DNA of 64,000 bases from Alicyclobacillus tolerans (GCF_001447355.1 NZ_JXBW01000003.1:248001-312000), one strand, 5' to 3'. Shown: positions 1 to 12,354, counted from the first letter of the stretch. Notes: generated from the letters alone by a model not told the origin. Numbers and translations: made by a program.

Positions 1-329
1 CAACCGACAAATAAATCACAAGCCGACTCGGAGCTATCTGCCTCGCCGACACATGCGACAGGCGCCAATGAACCTTCTAAAACGCGCACCAACTCCCCAA
101 CGGAAATTTCATCCGCCGGACGGCTTAAATGGTACCCACCATTGGCCCCACGCACGCTGGTGACTAAATTTGCCCTGCGCAGCTTTGCCATGATTTGATC
201 TAAAAATGGTTCAGGTATCGATTCGGATTCGGCAACCGCCCGCAAGGGAACAGGCCGATCGACGCCAGCCATCATCGCCAAGGCCACCATCGCGCGCAAA
301 CCATACTCGGTTCTGCTCGAAATTTTCAC
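1..329 (-). CDS. Rrf2-family transcriptional regulator (C-terminus outside window)
   Basis: Translating the minus strand from a GTG at 329 gives MKISSRTEYGLRAMVALAMM..., the typical Rrf2/IscR N-terminal winged-helix. The wing motif RGANGGYHLSRP lies around residues 60-71 and is followed by LEGSLAPVAC. A GGGGAG ribosome-binding site lies upstream. Cys93 and Cys104 fall in the region that holds Fe-S ligands in IscR-type members, so cluster binding is possible. The gene runs off the left edge after about 109 residues. It lies 55 bp downstream of the Rieske gene at the end of the suf cluster, which suggests autoregulation of Fe-S assembly by inference. It could also be a CymR-like cysteine regulator. 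Confidence 0.85.
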   Translation of the reverse strand, partial: MKISSRTEYGLRAMVALAMMAGVDRPVPLRAVAESESIPEPFLDQIMAKLRRANLVTSVRGANGGYHLSRPADEISVGELVRVLEGSLAPVACVGEADSSESACDLFVG

Positions 330-384
330 CGAATCTCCCCTATCTCATGGCCGAGCGAATCGACGCTGAATCGACAGGAGGCCA

Positions 385-696
385 TTAGGCCTCGTAGTCG
401 ATCCACACCTCGTCTCCTCGAACCTCAACCGCGTATGTTGCAAGTGGAATCACGCACGGAAAAGCAGTGGGCTGTCCCGTGCGAACGTCAAACTTACCAC
501 CGTGTCGCGGACACGCGACAATATGCCCTTCGAGTTTGCCCGCAGACAACGATTGTGCAGCGTGTGTACAGACGTCGGACGTCGCAAAAAATCCATCTTC
601 CGTGTGATACAAAGCGACATCCTCGTCGTCAAACGCAACTTGCATCATCTCGCCAACGGCGAGATCGGACACTTTTGCTGCCTTGACCCAAGCCAT
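385..696 (-). CDS. Rieske [2Fe-2S] ferredoxin
   Basis: This is a 103-residue single-domain Rieske protein. The two-Cys two-His cluster motif is visible as C43-T-H45 and C62-P-R-H65, so a [2Fe-2S] cluster is expected. There is no signal peptide or membrane segment, so it is a soluble electron carrier like the ferredoxin subunits of non-heme dioxygenase systems. Its ATG overlaps the sufB stop by one base (TAATG), so it is translationally coupled to sufB. Its natural redox partner cannot be told from the sequence. A role in supplying electrons for cluster assembly is inferred from position only. Confidence 0.9.
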   Translation of the reverse strand: MAWVKAAKVSDLAVGEMMQVAFDDEDVALYHTEDGFFATSDVCTHAAQSLSAGKLEGHIVACPRHGGKFDVRTGQPTAFPCVIPLATYAVEVRGDEVWIDYEA

Positions 697-2093
697 TAAC
701 CAATCGAACCTTCCATTTCAAACTTGATGAGACGGTTCATCTCGACGGCGTACTCCATGGGCAACTCACGAGTGAACGGTTCGATGAAGCCCATCACAAT
801 CATGCGAGTCGCATCCTCCTCAGAAATACCGCGGCTCATCAAATAGAACAACTGCTCCTCGCTCACCTTCGACACAGACGCTTCGTGTTCCAGTGTGACG
901 TCGTCGTTCATAATCTCGTTGTACGGAATCGTGTCCGACGTCGAATTGTCATCCAGGATCAGCGTATCACACTTGATGTTGGCCTTGGCACCCACAGCGC
1001 TTGGCGAAAAGCTTGCAAGACCGCGATAGGTGGTCTTCCCACCATGCTTGCTGATGGACTTGGAAACGATGGTGGACGTTGTATTCGGCGCATTATGCAC
1101 CACTTTTGCGCCCGCGTCCTGATGCTGCCCACGACCAGCCACCGCGATGGAAAGGACCATGGCCTTTGCACCCTCGCCCTGCATATACACCGATGGATAT
1201 TTCATGGTCAGCTTCGACCCGATGTTGCCGTCGACCCATTCCATCGTCGCATCGCGGTATGCAACCGCGCGCTTGGTGACCAGATTGTAAATGTTTGGAG
1301 CCCAGTTCTGAATCGTCGTGTAGCGGCAACGCCCGCGATCTTTGACAATGATTTCGACGACGGCACTGTGCAACGAGTTGGTGCTGTACACAGGTGCCGT
1401 GCAACCTTCGACGTAATGCACAAAGCTGTCTTCATCGGCAATGATCAAGGTGCGTTCGAACTGCCCCATGTTCTCCGAGTTGATGCGGAAGTACGCCTGC
1501 AGCGGCACTTCACAACGCACGCCCTTCGGCACATAGATGAAGCTGCCCCCACTCCATACAGCGCTATTCAACGCGGCAAACTTGTTGTCTTCCGGCGGCA
1601 CGACCGTCCCGAAATACTCCTTGAAGATCTCGGGATACTCGCGCAACGCCGTATCTGTATCGGTGAACAAGACACCCATCTTTTCCAGGTCTTCGCGCAT
1701 CGAGTGGTAGACGACCTCAGACTCGTACTGTGCGGAGACACCGGCCAAGAACTTCTGCTCGGCCTCGGGAATACCAAGTCGATCAAACGTATTTTTGATC
1801 TCCTCAGGAACCTCTTCCCACGTCTTCCCTTTTTTCTCCGATGGCTTCACGTAGTAGGTAATGTCGTCAAAATCGAGTTCGCTGAGATCTCCGCCCCATT
1901 TCGGCATACCCTTTTCCAAGAAAATCTCGAGCGAGCGAAGGCGAAAATCTGTCATCCACCCCGGCTCGTTTTTCATCATCGAAATCTCTTCGACCGTCTT
2001 GCGCGTCAGTCCCTTTTCAAACTTAACGACCGAAACGTCCTTGTCTCGGAAGCCATACTGGTACTCTTCCATATCCGGCAAAGGTTTCGCCAT
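696..2093 (-). CDS. sufB: Fe-S cluster assembly scaffold protein SufB
   Basis: A 465-residue SufB, the usual length. It starts [15 protein letters not shown], and the beta-helix core is recognisable ([24 protein letters not shown]). The C-terminus [20 protein letters not shown] is typical of SufB/SufD. SufB forms the SufBC2D scaffold on which nascent clusters are assembled in the cytoplasm. A strong AAGGAGG site precedes the ATG. It follows sufU by 56 bp in the sufC-D-S-U-B order that is standard in Bacillales. Confidence 0.97.
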   Translation of the reverse strand: MAKPLPDMEEYQYGFRDKDVSVVKFEKGLTRKTVEEISMMKNEPGWMTDFRLRSLEIFLEKGMPKWGGDLSELDFDDITYYVKPSEKKGKTWEEVPEEIKNTFDRLGIPEAEQKFLAGVSAQYESEVVYHSMREDLEKMGVLFTDTDTALREYPEIFKEYFGTVVPPEDNKFAALNSAVWSGGSFIYVPKGVRCEVPLQAYFRINSENMGQFERTLIIADEDSFVHYVEGCTAPVYSTNSLHSAVVEIIVKDRGRCRYTTIQNWAPNIYNLVTKRAVAYRDATMEWVDGNIGSKLTMKYPSVYMQGEGAKAMVLSIAVAGRGQHQDAGAKVVHNAPNTTSTIVSKSISKHGGKTTYRGLASFSPSAVGAKANIKCDTLILDDNSTSDTIPYNEIMNDDVTLEHEASVSKVSEEQLFYLMSRGISEEDATRMIVMGFIEPFTRELPMEYAVEMNRLIKFEMEGSIG

Positions 2094-2149
2094 CTGGACG
2101 TCCTCCTTTTTTACATTTCCATGTATATCCCTTATCGCACGACTGTGGG

Positions 2150-5083
<2,934 letters not shown>

Positions 5084-5096
5084 CCCGCGTCCCCCC

Positions 5097-5882
5097 TTAC
5101 GCTTCGACCTCGACGGTCTCGTCTTCGATACCAAGTTCTTTTTTCAGCCAATCATAACCCTTCGCTTCAAGCTCTTCGGCCAACTTGGCATCTCCTGAAC
5201 GGACGATACGCCCTTGCATCATGACGTGCACATGATCCGGAACAATATAGTTCAGCAAACGCTGATAGTGGGTGATGATCAAAAAGCCGATGTTGTCCGA
5301 GCGCAGTTGATTGACACCATTGGCCACAATCTTCAGTGCGTCAATGTCCAGGCCGGAGTCAATCTCGTCCAAAATGGCAATCCGCGGCTCGAGCATGGAC
5401 ATCTGCAAAATTTCGTTGCGCTTCTTCTCGCCACCGGAAAAGCCTTCGTTTAGATAGCGCTCTGCAAACGACGCGTCAATATTTAAAGCCTTCATCTTTT
5501 CTTGAAGCTTCCGATGGAACTGGAGTACCGGCAATTCATTGCCCTCTCCGCGGCGCGCATTCAATGCTTGGCGAATAAAATTTGCATTCGAAACACCAGG
5601 CACTTCCGCTGGATACTGCATGGCCAAAAACAAACCTGCACGAGCCCTTTCATCCGTCGACATCGCGAGCACATCTTCGCCGTCGAGCACCACTTCGCCA
5701 GCCGTCACTTCATAGTGCGGATGCCCCATCAAAGATGATGCCAACGTGCTTTTGCCCGTTCCGTTTGGCCCCATAATCGCGTGGATTTCACCGCCGCGAA
5801 TATGTAGATTCAGGCCCTTGAGAATCTCTTTGCCTTCGACACTGACATGCAGGTTCTGTACGCGAAAATCAGGCTTCCCCAC
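5097..5882 (-). CDS. sufC: Fe-S assembly ATPase SufC
   Basis: A 261-residue ABC-type ATPase without membrane segments. Walker A is GPNGTGKST at residues 38-46, the signature SGGEKKR at 149-155, and Walker B with the catalytic acidic residue [10 protein letters not shown] at 170-179. ATP binding by the SufC dimer reshapes the SufB-SufD scaffold. It is the first gene of the suf operon. The start is a GTG preceded by GAGGTT. The 124-bp leader upstream contains a TATAGAT sequence that could be a -10 box, but no convincing -35 partner is visible. Confidence 0.96.
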   Translation of the reverse strand: MGKPDFRVQNLHVSVEGKEILKGLNLHIRGGEIHAIMGPNGTGKSTLASSLMGHPHYEVTAGEVVLDGEDVLAMSTDERARAGLFLAMQYPAEVPGVSNANFIRQALNARRGEGNELPVLQFHRKLQEKMKALNIDASFAERYLNEGFSGGEKKRNEILQMSMLEPRIAILDEIDSGLDIDALKIVANGVNQLRSDNIGFLIITHYQRLLNYIVPDHVHVMMQGRIVRSGDAKLAEELEAKGYDWLKKELGIEDETVEVEA

Positions 5883-6006
5883 CTAGACCAACCTCACTGT
5901 TCATCTATAGAATGATGCGCGAATGTTGACTGTAAAAGTCATCTTTCTCTCACAAGGGTAGCACAAAGGCGTGAAAATGCAAGGGAACACGAAAACTTCC
6001 CATGGA

Positions 6007-6043
6007 AAAGCCGGGCGGCAACAAGCCCCTACCGTCCGGCTTT
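6007..6043. terminator. Bidirectional Rho-independent terminator
   Basis: AAAGCCGGGCGG at 6007-6018 can pair with CCGTCCGGCTTT at 6032-6043, with one mismatch, around a 13-nt loop. A T run follows on the plus strand, and the A run becomes Ts on the minus strand. On the minus strand it lies 35 bp after the SufT-like gene and separates it from the suf operon. Confidence 0.85.
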
Positions 6044-6077
6044 TTGATCCTCCAAAACCAAACTTACACAGAGTCAA

Positions 6078-6386
6078 TCAAAACAGGTACTTAAAAACCA
6101 ATTTGGCCTCTTCCGACATCATTTCCTTGTCCCAAGGCGGATCAAACGTCAATTCGACTTCCACCTGTTCAACACCTTCAAGAAGCGAGAGTTTCTCTAT
6201 AATCTCTTCCTTGATATCGTCAAACAGTGGGCAACCCATTGTCGTCAATGTTACTGTCACCTTGATTTTTTTGCCGCCTTCCAGGATGTCGATGCCATAT
6301 ACCATGCCGAGATTGACAATATCAATCTGGATTTCCGGATGGAGAACATCCATTAACATGTTGCGAACAATTTCCTCAGTGACCAT
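6078..6386 (-). CDS. SufT-like MIP18/DUF59 Fe-S maturation protein
   Basis: A 102-residue DUF59 protein. The family motif around the conserved cysteine is TTMGCPLFDDIKEEI, and the C-terminal part contains VEVELTFDPPWDKEMMS. Members (SufT, PaaD, MIP18) help mature Fe-S proteins. It lies 42 bp downstream of alanine dehydrogenase on the same strand and just upstream of the suf operon, from which a terminator separates it. A role as an accessory Fe-S carrier or assembly factor is inferred from the family and the neighbourhood. Confidence 0.88.
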   Translation of the reverse strand: MVTEEIVRNMLMDVLHPEIQIDIVNLGMVYGIDILEGGKKIKVTVTLTTMGCPLFDDIKEEIIEKLSLLEGVEQVEVELTFDPPWDKEMMSEEAKLVFKYLF

Positions 6387-6428
6387 GCTGCCCCTCCTCT
6401 CGTCCTCCGTCGCCCCTGGAGCGCGATT

Positions 6429-7541
6429 TTACAGCAAACTATCGATTGGCGTGTATGACAGCTGTAGGGCGTCTGCGACCGCCTGATATGTCACACGGCC
6501 CTTATACACATTCACGCCGCGCGCCAAGGCCGGATCCATCCGCAAGGCGGCCTCTGGACCAGCGGCCAAGCGCAACGCGTACGGAGCCGTCGCATTCGTC
6601 AGGGCGAGCGTCGACGTCCGCGGCACCGCCCCCGGAATGTTGGCGACCGCATAATGCAACACACCATATTTTTCGAAGACCGGATTGCTATGCGTCGTGA
6701 TGCGATCAATCGTCGCGATCGATCCACCCTGGTCGATGGCGACGTCTACGACAACACCACCGCGATTCATCTGTTGCACCATTTCGTCTGTGACGATCTT
6801 TGGCGCCCGAGCACCGGGAATCAGCACTGCGCCTACAAGTAAATCCGCACCCGCGATGTGTTCACGCAAATTGTACGGGTTGGACATCACCGTGCGCACG
6901 CGCCCCGCGAACAAGTCATCTAACTCGCGCAAACGGGCCGGATTGTTGTCGAACAACGTCACGTCCGCACCCATCCCGACTGCAACGCGCGCCGCATTGG
7001 TGCCGACAATGCCACCACCGACGATCACGACGCGGGCGGGCGGTACCCCGGGCACACCGCCGAGCAATACGCCACGTCCGCCATGAGCCTTCTCCAGAAA
7101 ATGCGCACCAATTTGAATCGACATCCGGCCGGCGACTTCCGACATCGGCGTGAGCAAAGGCAGCGAGCGATCCGCCAATTGAACCGTTTCGTAGGCGATA
7201 GCCGTGACACCGGCATCCATCAATGCCTTCGTCAACTCCGGTTCGGGCGCCAGGTGCAAGTACGTGAATAGCACCAAGTCCGACCGGAAATATGCATATT
7301 CAACCGGTTGCGGTTCTTTCACCTTCATGATCATTTGCGAGGTCTTCCACACGGTCTCTGCGTCGGGTACTATCGTTACGCCCGCAGCTACATAATCCGC
7401 GTCTTCAAACCCACTGCCAAGGCCAGCTCCCGCCTCGATCCGAACATCGTGCCCGGCCGCCACGAGAGCATGTCCCGCAGCTGGCGTAATGGCAACGCGG
7501 TTTTCGTTGTCCTTGATTTCTTTCGGTATGCCAATAATCAC
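6429..7541 (-). CDS. ald: Alanine dehydrogenase
   Basis: A 370-residue NAD-dependent L-alanine dehydrogenase (alanine to pyruvate, ammonium and NADH). It opens with IIGIPKEIKDNENRVAITP and has the Rossmann motif VVIVGGGIVGTNAARVA. The late DQGGSIATID region is typical of the family. The start is the GTG at 7541, preceded by AAGGGGAG. The same frame stays open about 94 codons farther upstream, but that stretch is Arg/Ser-rich, overlaps the next gene and is not conserved. In spore formers Ald supports growth on alanine and normal sporulation. Confidence 0.96.
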   Translation of the reverse strand: MIIGIPKEIKDNENRVAITPAAGHALVAAGHDVRIEAGAGLGSGFEDADYVAAGVTIVPDAETVWKTSQMIMKVKEPQPVEYAYFRSDLVLFTYLHLAPEPELTKALMDAGVTAIAYETVQLADRSLPLLTPMSEVAGRMSIQIGAHFLEKAHGGRGVLLGGVPGVPPARVVIVGGGIVGTNAARVAVGMGADVTLFDNNPARLRELDDLFAGRVRTVMSNPYNLREHIAGADLLVGAVLIPGARAPKIVTDEMVQQMNRGGVVVDVAIDQGGSIATIDRITTHSNPVFEKYGVLHYAVANIPGAVPRTSTLALTNATAPYALRLAAGPEAALRMDPALARGVNVYKGRVTYQAVADALQLSYTPIDSLL

Positions 7542-7656
7542 GTGCGTTTCTCCCCTTGGCCGCGAACAGCCTGTACAACAAGCAGCCGAGCCTGATTCTC
7601 CTCGTCTTACGATCCCAGTGTACTGACCTCCATCGACAAACGCAACGAAGGTAGGC

Positions 7657-7923
7657 TTAGTCGTCCTGATCAGAGGTGGCGACCCGGCGCGATCGGACCC
7701 TGCGGTGGCGCGGTCGCGACGCTTCTGCCAACTCGTCCTGATGCTCGACAATCCACTCTTGGATGCGCTTGACGTCACTTGGACCAATGCGCCAGTTGCG
7801 ATCCTGAAACACAAACGATTCACCGGTCAGATCGTTTGCCAAGGCATCGACAGCCTGACGAATGTACGAGACCGGCACATGCAACATCTCCGCCAGCTCG
7901 GAGATCGAAAAACGCGTAGTCAC
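7657..7923 (-). CDS. Small helix-turn-helix protein, function unknown
   Basis: An 88-residue protein starting at a GTG behind GAGGTGA. Residues 3-32 (TRFSISELAEMLHVPVSYIRQAVDAL) read as a helix-turn-helix, and the tail from about residue 68 is Arg-rich (RPRHRRVRSRR). This suggests a small DNA-binding protein. It sits 15 bp downstream of the anti-sigma gene and may belong to that operon. I do not recognise a named family. Confidence 0.65.
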   Translation of the reverse strand: MTTRFSISELAEMLHVPVSYIRQAVDALANDLTGESFVFQDRNWRIGPSDVKRIQEWIVEHQDELAEASRPRHRRVRSRRVATSDQDD

Positions 7924-7938
7924 AGAGAGTCACCTCAA

Positions 7939-8928
7939 CTAGGACTGTACAAGCGGCGCTTCAACCGCCAAGACGTGTGGTGTGCGGCTGAAAAAGTCAG
8001 ACTGATTGGTCGACAACACGCGAAAAGCGACCTGAATATGTTGACCCGGCTCAACGACCGAAGGCCAGCTTTCCCCTGGAATCTCAGGTGTCATGTGGAA
8101 CAAGAAGCGAATGCTATCTGCCGCCAAAAAGCTCTCGTCGGACTTCTTCGAAAACCAGATGACAGCGCGCGTTTGGCGCAAGTCAATCGGCACATTCGTA
8201 GGATTCCACAAGGTTGCATTCACCTGCACAGACTGCCAGTTGGCGCCCGGAACCGTCGGGCGCGGCGTCAACTGCACGTTGGTCACAGTGAGCGAGCTTT
8301 TCTGCCAAATGGTATCTGCCTGATTCGGCGCCACCGTGTGAGCTAAATAGAACACCAAGTGAGGCGTTTCCGCAAGTGCCGCTGAACCGTTGGCATGCGG
8401 CCCTGACGGATGAAATCCCCACTCCACGGTCTGCCCAGGCATCATCGCCGCACTGGGTGCGTTGACGAATGTCAGCCAGTTTTCTGTACGCGTCCCTTGC
8501 GGCGTAAACGAAAGCACGCCAAATACTTGTGGTTCGAGTATCGGATGTTCCGATACATTTTTCAACGTCGCAATCACGCAAGAGTTTTTCGGCTCCCCAG
8601 GCAGCGTTCCAATGTGGACGTCGGTAATTGCAATCGGCGCTTTGGCGAGAGGGTATGCGGCGGCCGCAGTAGCGTGCATAAGCGTTTGCTGATGCGCTGA
8701 TTGTGGCTTTTTCGACATAGGTGCCGTCAAGGTGAACGTCAGCGCGATGGCAACGCATGCGGCAAGAGCGCCGACTGTGCCGAAAACTGCCCATTGCGGC
8801 CTGCGCGTTCTCCTGCTTGACTGTTGTGCCCTGACAGCGGACAGAATGCTGTCCTTGAGCTCGGGACGAAACGGCACATCAGCGCGTCCCTTCATTCTTT
8901 CGCGCAACTCGTTGTCATCCTCGTTCAT
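7939..8928 (-). CDS. Membrane-anchored anti-sigma-like protein
   Basis: A 329-residue protein. A short N-terminal cytoplasmic part is followed by one transmembrane helix at about residues 47-69 and a roughly 250-residue exported part. That part seems to hold two similar Ig-like units, each with a pattern such as VTNVQLTP...ATLWNPTNVPIDL. Its ATG overlaps the stop of the ECF sigma gene (ATGA), the usual arrangement for a cognate anti-sigma factor. No HxxxCxxC zinc anti-sigma motif is visible, so the identification rests on topology and coupling. Confidence 0.7.
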   Translation of the reverse strand: MNEDDNELRERMKGRADVPFRPELKDSILSAVRAQQSSRRTRRPQWAVFGTVGALAACVAIALTFTLTAPMSKKPQSAHQQTLMHATAAAAYPLAKAPIAITDVHIGTLPGEPKNSCVIATLKNVSEHPILEPQVFGVLSFTPQGTRTENWLTFVNAPSAAMMPGQTVEWGFHPSGPHANGSAALAETPHLVFYLAHTVAPNQADTIWQKSSLTVTNVQLTPRPTVPGANWQSVQVNATLWNPTNVPIDLRQTRAVIWFSKKSDESFLAADSIRFLFHMTPEIPGESWPSVVEPGQHIQVAFRVLSTNQSDFFSRTPHVLAVEAPLVQS

Positions 8929-9473
8929 CGCCCTTCTCCCTCCCCTATGAGCGCCTTTTGTAACAGAAGGCGACCGCGGTGCAACCGGGTACGCACTGTT
9001 TGGTCAGTAATTCCAAGCACGGAAGCGATCTCGGCACTCGACAGGTCGTTTCCGTAGTACAGTTCGACGACTTCGCGGTACATCTCCGGCAAGCTACGCA
9101 CCGCCCGCCAAACCTCGTCGCGCTCCAATCGCTGCTCGACGATGCGCGCTGTGTCATGGGTAACGGGCAGGCTCGTCAACAATTCGCCATCGTCCATCAA
9201 TTCATGGCGAACGCTCCACGAACGCAACACGTCCTTGGCTCGATTTGCTGTAATGGCCAGCAACCACGTTTTGATGGAACTTTGCCCTTGAAAACTTGCA
9301 TAGTTCTGCCAAGCGCGCAAAAACACGTCCTGCGCGATGTCTTCCGCCTTGTGATAGTTGTGAACATAGGAATATGCAAGGCGAACGACGTCTTGACCGT
9401 ATGCGTCCATCCACTGCTCGAGCAACGCCGCAGCGGGCAGTTCCGCCGAGCTCCGTTGACGCATCTTTCTCAT
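8925..9473 (-). CDS. ECF-family RNA polymerase sigma factor
   Basis: A 182-residue sigma-70 family protein with only regions 2 and 4. Region 2 holds YSYVHNYHKAEDIAQDVFLRAW. Region 4 holds LPEMYREVVELYYG and SSAEIASVLGITDQTVRTRLHRGR. The ATG at 9473 lies 7 bp after AAGGGG; an in-frame ATG two codons upstream overlaps that site. It is followed directly by its presumed anti-sigma. I could not find a convincing autoregulatory GAAC/CGTC promoter in the divergent interval to pyrD. Confidence 0.92.
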   Translation of the reverse strand: MRKMRQRSSAELPAAALLEQWMDAYGQDVVRLAYSYVHNYHKAEDIAQDVFLRAWQNYASFQGQSSIKTWLLAITANRAKDVLRSWSVRHELMDDGELLTSLPVTHDTARIVEQRLERDEVWRAVRSLPEMYREVVELYYGNDLSSAEIASVLGITDQTVRTRLHRGRLLLQKALIGEGEGR

Positions 9474-9542
9474 GTTCATACCCCTTCAACGCCACTTCCC
9501 TACCTCATTTGACGAGGCAACGGTACAGGATGTGACACGCGG

Positions 9543-9570
9543 TTGATTGTTCGGTAAAACGTGCTACACT
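9543..9570 (+). promoter_or_regulatory. Candidate sigma-A promoter of pyrD
   Basis: TTGATT at 9543-9548 and TACACT at 9565-9570, spaced by 16 bp, lie 33 bp upstream of the pyrD start. Confidence 0.55.
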
Positions 9571-9603
9571 TGCCAACAGACTCGACTTTGATCGGAGGAC
9601 GTT

Positions 9604-10665
9604 ATGTACCCGCTTGCGCGTTTTCTTTTGTTTCGGCTGACAGCGGAACAGGCTCATCACATTGTGCTCGACCAACTCGCCAAGCACCCTGCGCTTGCGA
9701 AGCTAGCCTCACCTCAATGGCTACCTTCGCCGCGCCTTGCTCAGGAAGTGCTAGGCCTTTCCTTCGCCCACCCGATTGGGCTTGCAGCAGGCCTGGACAA
9801 AGACGCCATTGCCGTGGACGGCCTGTTTCAATGCGGCTTTTCTTTTCTCGAGGTAGGAACGGTGACACCCCTGCCCCAACCCGGCAACGAAAAACCTAGG
9901 TTATTTCGTTTAAAATCAGACGAAGCGTTGATCAACCGCATGGGATTTAATAATCAGGGTGCAGCGAACCTTGCCAATCGCTTGCGTGCCAACAAAGTGC
10001 GGCGCGGTCCGATTGGCGTGAATATCGGCAAGAACAAAATCACGCCTAACGACGAGGCTATTTCCGATTACGTGAAAGCACTAAAGGCCGTCGCGGACGT
10101 CGCGGACTATATCGCCGTCAACATCAGTTCGCCAAATACCCCCGGATTGCGCGACTTACAAAGCGTTTCATTCTTGCTCGATTTGCTTGCGGCCATTGAG
10201 CCTGTCCGGGCAAGCCACAATCTGCCTGTCTTTGTGAAAATTTCACCCGATCTCGCCGATGAAAGCGTGATCGCCATTGGACAGGCCTTGGCCAGTTCGC
10301 CATATGCGTCAAACCTCGGCCTCATTGCCACAAACACCACTATCGAACGAGCGGACCTCAGGAGCAAGGAGAGGAGCGAAGGAGGCGGCCTCAGTGGCAA
10401 ACCTCTTGCGGATCGCTCGACCGCCGTCGTTCGCTTGCTCGCTGGGGCTGTCGCACGGAAGCTACCAATTATAGGTTGCGGAGGCGTTTTCACAGCCGCT
10501 GATGCCTACGCCAAGATTCGAGCTGGCGCCAGCCTTGTGCAAATTTACACCTCATTTATTTATCGCGGTCCGCAAGTCGTTCGGGAAATCGCAGAAGGAT
10601 TGGACAAGTTGTTGGAGGCGGACGGCTTTCACCACATTCAGGAGGCCATTGGTGCAGATCTTTGA
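9604..10665 (+). CDS. pyrD: Dihydroorotate dehydrogenase (quinone), class 2
   Basis: A 353-residue class 2 enzyme that oxidises dihydroorotate to orotate in pyrimidine synthesis and passes electrons to quinone through FMN. Motifs include GLAAGLDKDA, GFNNQGAANLANRL, VNISSPNTPGLRDLQ and IIGCGGVFTAADAYAKI. The N-terminal amphipathic segment (MYPLARFLLFRLTAEQAHH) is the membrane-associating helix typical of class 2. GGAGG lies 5 bp before the ATG. It stands alone, away from any pyr operon, which is common for class 2 genes but unlike the PyrDB/PyrK system of many Bacilli. Confidence 0.96.
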   Translation: MYPLARFLLFRLTAEQAHHIVLDQLAKHPALAKLASPQWLPSPRLAQEVLGLSFAHPIGLAAGLDKDAIAVDGLFQCGFSFLEVGTVTPLPQPGNEKPRLFRLKSDEALINRMGFNNQGAANLANRLRANKVRRGPIGVNIGKNKITPNDEAISDYVKALKAVADVADYIAVNISSPNTPGLRDLQSVSFLLDLLAAIEPVRASHNLPVFVKISPDLADESVIAIGQALASSPYASNLGLIATNTTIERADLRSKERSEGGGLSGKPLADRSTAVVRLLAGAVARKLPIIGCGGVFTAADAYAKIRAGASLVQIYTSFIYRGPQVVREIAEGLDKLLEADGFHHIQEAIGADL

Positions 10666-10688
10666 TTGTAAAGCAGGTGCAAGCCATA

Positions 10689-10711
10689 GGCCGCAGCGAA
10701 GTGCTGCGGCC
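10689..10711. terminator. Hairpin between convergent pyrD and fabI
   Basis: GGCCGCAG and CTGCGGCC form a perfect 8-bp stem with a 7-nt loop between two convergent genes. No T run follows, so terminator function is likely but not certain. Confidence 0.6.
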
Positions 10712-10737
10712 AAACATGTATGGCAGGCCCGAACCGA

Positions 10738-11514
10738 TTAAAAGCCCACAGTGTGGTATCCTCCATCGACATGAATGACTTCCCCGGTGATACCTTTGCT
10801 TAAATCGCTTACGAGAAACGCCGTTGCGTCGCCGACCTCTTCGGCGGTCACGTTGCGCTTAAGTGGCGAACGCTCTTCGACGGCGTGGAGAACGTCGTTA
10901 AAGCCGCGCACGCCTTTGGCCGCAAGTGTGCGAATGGGACCTGCGGAAATGGCGTTTACGCGAATGCCAAGAGGACCAAGATCCGCAGCCAGGTAACGCA
11001 CCGCGGACTCGAGCGCCGCTTTGGCCACACCCATCACGTTATAGTTGGGAACTGCCCGCTCCGCCCCGAGGTAGCTCATCGTCACGATGCTGCTACCTTC
11101 TTTAAGCAAGGGGCGGGCTGCGCGGCTGGCCGCGACCAGCGAATACGCACTGGTGCTGTGCGCAAACCAAAAACCGTCACGCGACGTCTGTACAAACTCG
11201 CCTTGCAGATCTTCAACGCGCGCATGTGCAATGGAGTGCACCAAACCGTCGATGCGGTCGGTGTAGCGCCCGATCTCGGTGAACGCCTGCTCGATGGACA
11301 CATCGTCGTTGACATCGCATTGGACAATATGCGGCTCCATATCTGGGAACGCGTCGGCACACAGTTTTTGCAACTGTTCGCCAGCCCTTTCGCTACGGTA
11401 TGTAAATATCAGATGCGCGCCCAGGCGTCGCGCGGACTCCGCCACTGCCCAAGCAATGCTACGGCGATTGGCAACGCCCATGATCACGACTGTCTTTCCT
11501 GCCAACAAAGTCAA
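10738..11514 (-). CDS. fabI: Enoyl-[acyl-carrier-protein] reductase [NADH]
   Basis: A 258-residue FabI of the short-chain dehydrogenase fold, which catalyses the last reduction of the fatty-acid elongation cycle. It starts at a TTG behind AAAGGAAG ([22 protein letters not shown]). The FabI-type active site is present: Y and K spaced by six residues in [14 protein letters not shown], with the upstream SYLGAERAV. The C-terminus ([15 protein letters not shown]) is typical. It is monocistronic here. Confidence 0.95.
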   Translation of the reverse strand: MTLLAGKTVVIMGVANRRSIAWAVAESARRLGAHLIFTYRSERAGEQLQKLCADAFPDMEPHIVQCDVNDDVSIEQAFTEIGRYTDRIDGLVHSIAHARVEDLQGEFVQTSRDGFWFAHSTSAYSLVAASRAARPLLKEGSSIVTMSYLGAERAVPNYNVMGVAKAALESAVRYLAADLGPLGIRVNAISAGPIRTLAAKGVRGFNDVLHAVEERSPLKRNVTAEEVGDATAFLVSDLSKGITGEVIHVDGGYHTVGF

Positions 11515-11615
11515 ACGGATCTTCCTTTCACTACAAATCTTCCTCCATGTATACCATCTACGAGGACAACGGTAAACAGCCGAACACGGATTTTCTCGCT
11601 TGGCTCACTGGAAAT

Positions 11616-11645
11616 TTGGAAATTGCCAAGCTTCTGCGCTACAAT
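11616..11645 (+). promoter_or_regulatory. Candidate sigma-A promoter of sodA
   Basis: TTGGAA at 11616-11621 and TACAAT at 11640-11645 with an 18-bp spacer, 40 bp upstream of the sodA ATG. Confidence 0.5.
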
Positions 11646-11685
11646 ACTACTGGATTTTGATCTGACTTTTAAGGAGGTTTGCGCA

Positions 11686-12297
11686 ATGGCATATCAACTC
11701 CCACCTTTGCCGTACGCTTTCGATGCGCTTGAACCGCACATCGATGCTCTGACGATGGAGATCCACCATGACCGTCACCATGGTACGTATGTGACAAACG
11801 TCAACAAGGCTATCGAAGGTCACGCGGATCTGGAATCGAAAACGGTTGAGCAACTGATTAGCAATCTCGACGCTGTGCCAGAAGATATTCGTACGGCTGT
11901 CCGCAACAACGGCGGTGGCCATGCGAATCACAGCATGTTCTGGCAACTTCTTTCCCCCAATGGCGGCGGCGAACCAACCGGCAAACTCGGCGATGCCATC
12001 CGCCAAACGTTTGGCAGCTTTGACGCGTTCAAGCAACAGTTCGCGGCTGCAGCGGCTGGCCGTTTCGGCAGCGGTTGGGCTTGGTTGGTCGTCGACAATG
12101 GCAAATTGGCCATCATGAGCACAGCGAACCAGGATAACCCGCTCATGGAAGGCAAGAAGCCGGTTCTCGGCCTCGATGTTTGGGAGCATGCGTACTACCT
12201 CAAGTACCAAAACAAGCGCCCAGACTATATCGCTGCATTCTGGAACGTCGTCAACTGGGATCAAGCCAACAAGAATTACGAAGCCGCACTTTCTTAA
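11686..12297 (+). CDS. sodA: Superoxide dismutase [Mn/Fe]
   Basis: A 203-residue Mn/Fe superoxide dismutase that converts superoxide to peroxide and oxygen in the cytoplasm. The four metal ligands are H27, H82, D164 and H168 (the last two in DVWEHAYYL). The GGGHANHS and FGSGWAWLV segments are diagnostic. The start is the ATG 8 bp after AAGGAGG; the open frame upstream is antisense to fabI and not coding. The motifs favour manganese, but the metal cannot be proven by eye. Confidence 0.97.
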   Translation: MAYQLPPLPYAFDALEPHIDALTMEIHHDRHHGTYVTNVNKAIEGHADLESKTVEQLISNLDAVPEDIRTAVRNNGGGHANHSMFWQLLSPNGGGEPTGKLGDAIRQTFGSFDAFKQQFAAAAAGRFGSGWAWLVVDNGKLAIMSTANQDNPLMEGKKPVLGLDVWEHAYYLKYQNKRPDYIAAFWNVVNWDQANKNYEAALS

Positions 12298-12321
12298 TTG
12301 CCTTGCCATATACATTGTGAT

Positions 12322-12354
12322 AACAGCCACTGCCCTTAGCGGACAGTGGCTGTT
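12322..12354 (+). terminator. Terminator of sodA
   Basis: AACAGCCACTG at 12322-12332 pairs perfectly with CAGTGGCTGTT at 12344-12354 around an 11-nt loop. A short T-rich stretch (GTTG) follows. It lies 24 bp after the sodA stop. Confidence 0.8.

Noticed and set aside
7542-7823. 94-residue N-terminal extension of alanine dehydrogenase
   Set aside because: It overlaps the small HTH gene in another frame, lacks conservation, and the GTG at 7541 has its own AAGGGGAG.
10885-11685. N-terminal extension of superoxide dismutase by about 267 codons
   Set aside because: It is antisense to fabI; the ATG after AAGGAGG at 11686 matches the family start.
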